Notes under the pieces: model-generated | The model's database searches: none | What the model was told of the DNA's origin: nothing | The model's input: the letters and a program-made list of their open reading frames with translations, nothing else | Source of the DNA: Coriobacteriales bacterium | Lineage (GTDB): Bacteria > Actinomycetota > Coriobacteriia > Coriobacteriales > UBA8131 | Direction of reading: 5' to 3' | Assembly: GCA_031276475.1 (NCBI GenBank) | Contig: JAISMZ010000261.1 | Location: 1 to 5,166 of the forward strand | Length of the DNA: 5,166 nt | Shown: piece by piece, positions 4,755 to 5,166 of the stretch | Layout: each line of letters starts with the position of its first letter | Numbering within the stretch: position 1 is the stretch's first letter | Program-made: the position numbers and the translations under genes

Positions 4755-5166
4755 ATGAAGGTGGGAAAAGTGCGCACAAGACAAGACAGGATAAACGATA
4801 GGCTCCAAGGGCCTGGGGGCCAGACCCAAACACGCAAAGCCACCGGGGGGGGGGGGCATTTACCGTATCTTCAGACACTTGCCCGCCAAATTCACATCCC
4901 AAGGCGGTCTCTGTCTGATCTGAGACGCACCACCCGCAAGATCGCCTGCTGCTTTCTTGTCCTGCTGTTAGTCTTTGGCGTCTTGCCGGCATCTGCCTTT
5001 GAGGCAGCTTTGGCGTCCGGGCCAGAGAGCACACAGGACAAAAACATACATACCACCACACCCTACAACGCAGACAACGACCCAGCGCAGGTCGCTTCAG
5101 ACGCAGATGACACGGCACAGGCAGATCAGGCCGCGCAGACAGATGGAGACGCGCAGACAGACGGAG
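4755..5166 (+). CDS. Exported/surface protein with poly-G tract and AQTDGD repeats, 3' end cut by window
   Basis: The frame is open from the ATG at 4755 to the window end, giving 137 visible residues. Residues 1-60 are basic and polar, with four glycines (31-34) encoded by twelve G. Next comes RRTTRK, then a hydrophobic core IACCFLVLLLVFGVLP (63-78) and likely signal peptidase sites after ASA (81) or ALA (87). From about 89 the chain is rich in D, Q, T and A, and AQTDGD starts to repeat (127-132, then 133 onward). This looks like an export signal and low-complexity stalk of a secreted or wall-associated protein. No anchor is visible because the end is missing, and I do not recognise the family. 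The ATG at 4755 is preceded by AGGGTGG at 4 bases, a weak ribosome site; GTG at 4728 is an alternative. There is no in-frame ATG or GTG between the G-run and the signal segment, so initiation must be upstream of the run unless a rare start codon is used. Confidence 0.72.
   Translation, partial: MKVGKVRTRQDRINDRLQGPGGQTQTRKATGGGGHLPYLQTLARQIHIPRRSLSDLRRTTRKIACCFLVLLLVFGVLPASAFEAALASGPESTQDKNIHTTTPYNADNDPAQVASDADDTAQADQAAQTDGDAQTDG
4845..4856 (+). repeat. Homopolymeric G12 tract inside the coding sequence
   Basis: Twelve consecutive G encode glycines 31-34 of the exported protein and keep the signal segment in frame. With 13 G the frame would stop at TGA 4916-4918, and with 11 G at TGA 4921-4923. 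Both stops lie before the signal segment. Long G-runs are known slippage sites during replication. The tract length in this sequence may itself carry assembly error. Confidence 0.85.
5133..5166 (+). repeat. 18-base in-frame tandem repeat, continues past window
   Basis: The 18-base unit beginning GCGCAGACAGA at 5133 repeats at 5151 with one T-to-C difference in the 16 visible bases. In frame it encodes AQTDGD. The second copy is cut by the end of the window, so the copy number is unknown. Such arrays often form extended stalks in surface proteins and vary in length between strains. Confidence 0.7.

Noticed and set aside
4600..5118. Minus-strand open frames of 172 and 79 codons
   Set aside because: The plus strand shows a signal segment and an in-frame 18-base repeat, while these frames show neither domain nor ribosome site.
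4524..5166. Read-through fusion of the NYN gene with the exported protein, as both share one frame with only TAG between
   Set aside because: The NYN protein ends normally after its LOTUS domain, and a promoter-like pair and structured leader separate the two. The shared frame is probably chance.
1..5166. tRNA or rRNA genes
   Set aside because: No cloverleaf-like segment with a TTCGA-type arm or rRNA signature was seen on either strand on reading; no scanning software was used.

Overview
This 5.2-kb stretch of GC-rich bacterial chromosome holds six protein-coding genes. It probably comes from an anaerobic, gut-type Actinomycetota of class Coriobacteriia. That placement is tentative: it rests on high GC, the citrate/2-methylcitrate synthase subtype, the UPF0237-type ACT protein, short GGGGACGGTTC-core palindromic repeats that I recall from such genomes, and a long-leader secreted protein. 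Nothing in the window proves the species.

Layout. Positions 54-1149 (minus strand) carry a two-gene operon: an exonuclease III-family nuclease (xthA), then a small ACT-domain protein that starts one base after the xthA stop. The operon is bracketed by dispersed repeats with the core ACCGTCCC: two tandem copies after the ACT gene and two hairpin copies in the space shared with the divergent citrate synthase gene (gltA, 1362-2726, plus strand). After gltA comes an extremely C-rich spacer ending in a 13-bp stem-loop. It faces a convergent Rrf2-family regulator (2966-3379, minus strand). A 367-bp divergent promoter region then leads to a NYN-nuclease/OST-HTH protein (3747-4526, plus strand).

The right end is the most unusual part. 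A promoter-like pair (4577-4606) is followed by a leader whose ends can pair in an 8-bp helix. The leader contains mutually exclusive hairpins and a terminator-like stem with seven T. Next is an open frame beginning at 4755 and running off the window. It encodes an exported protein with a long N-terminal region, a hydrophobic signal segment and an AQTDGD repeat. An uninterrupted run of 12 G (4845-4856) lies inside the coding sequence, upstream of the signal segment. Gain or loss of one G would bring a stop codon within about 25 codons, and there is no in-frame ATG or GTG between the tract and the signal segment. This is the layout of a slipped-strand ON/OFF (phase-variation) switch for a surface or secreted protein, possibly combined with RNA-level control by the leader.

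The genes do not form one pathway. xthA is for DNA repair, gltA feeds central carbon and glutamate metabolism, the ACT and Rrf2 proteins are sensors or regulators, the NYN protein is a probable RNA-processing factor, and the last gene makes a cell-surface or secreted product.
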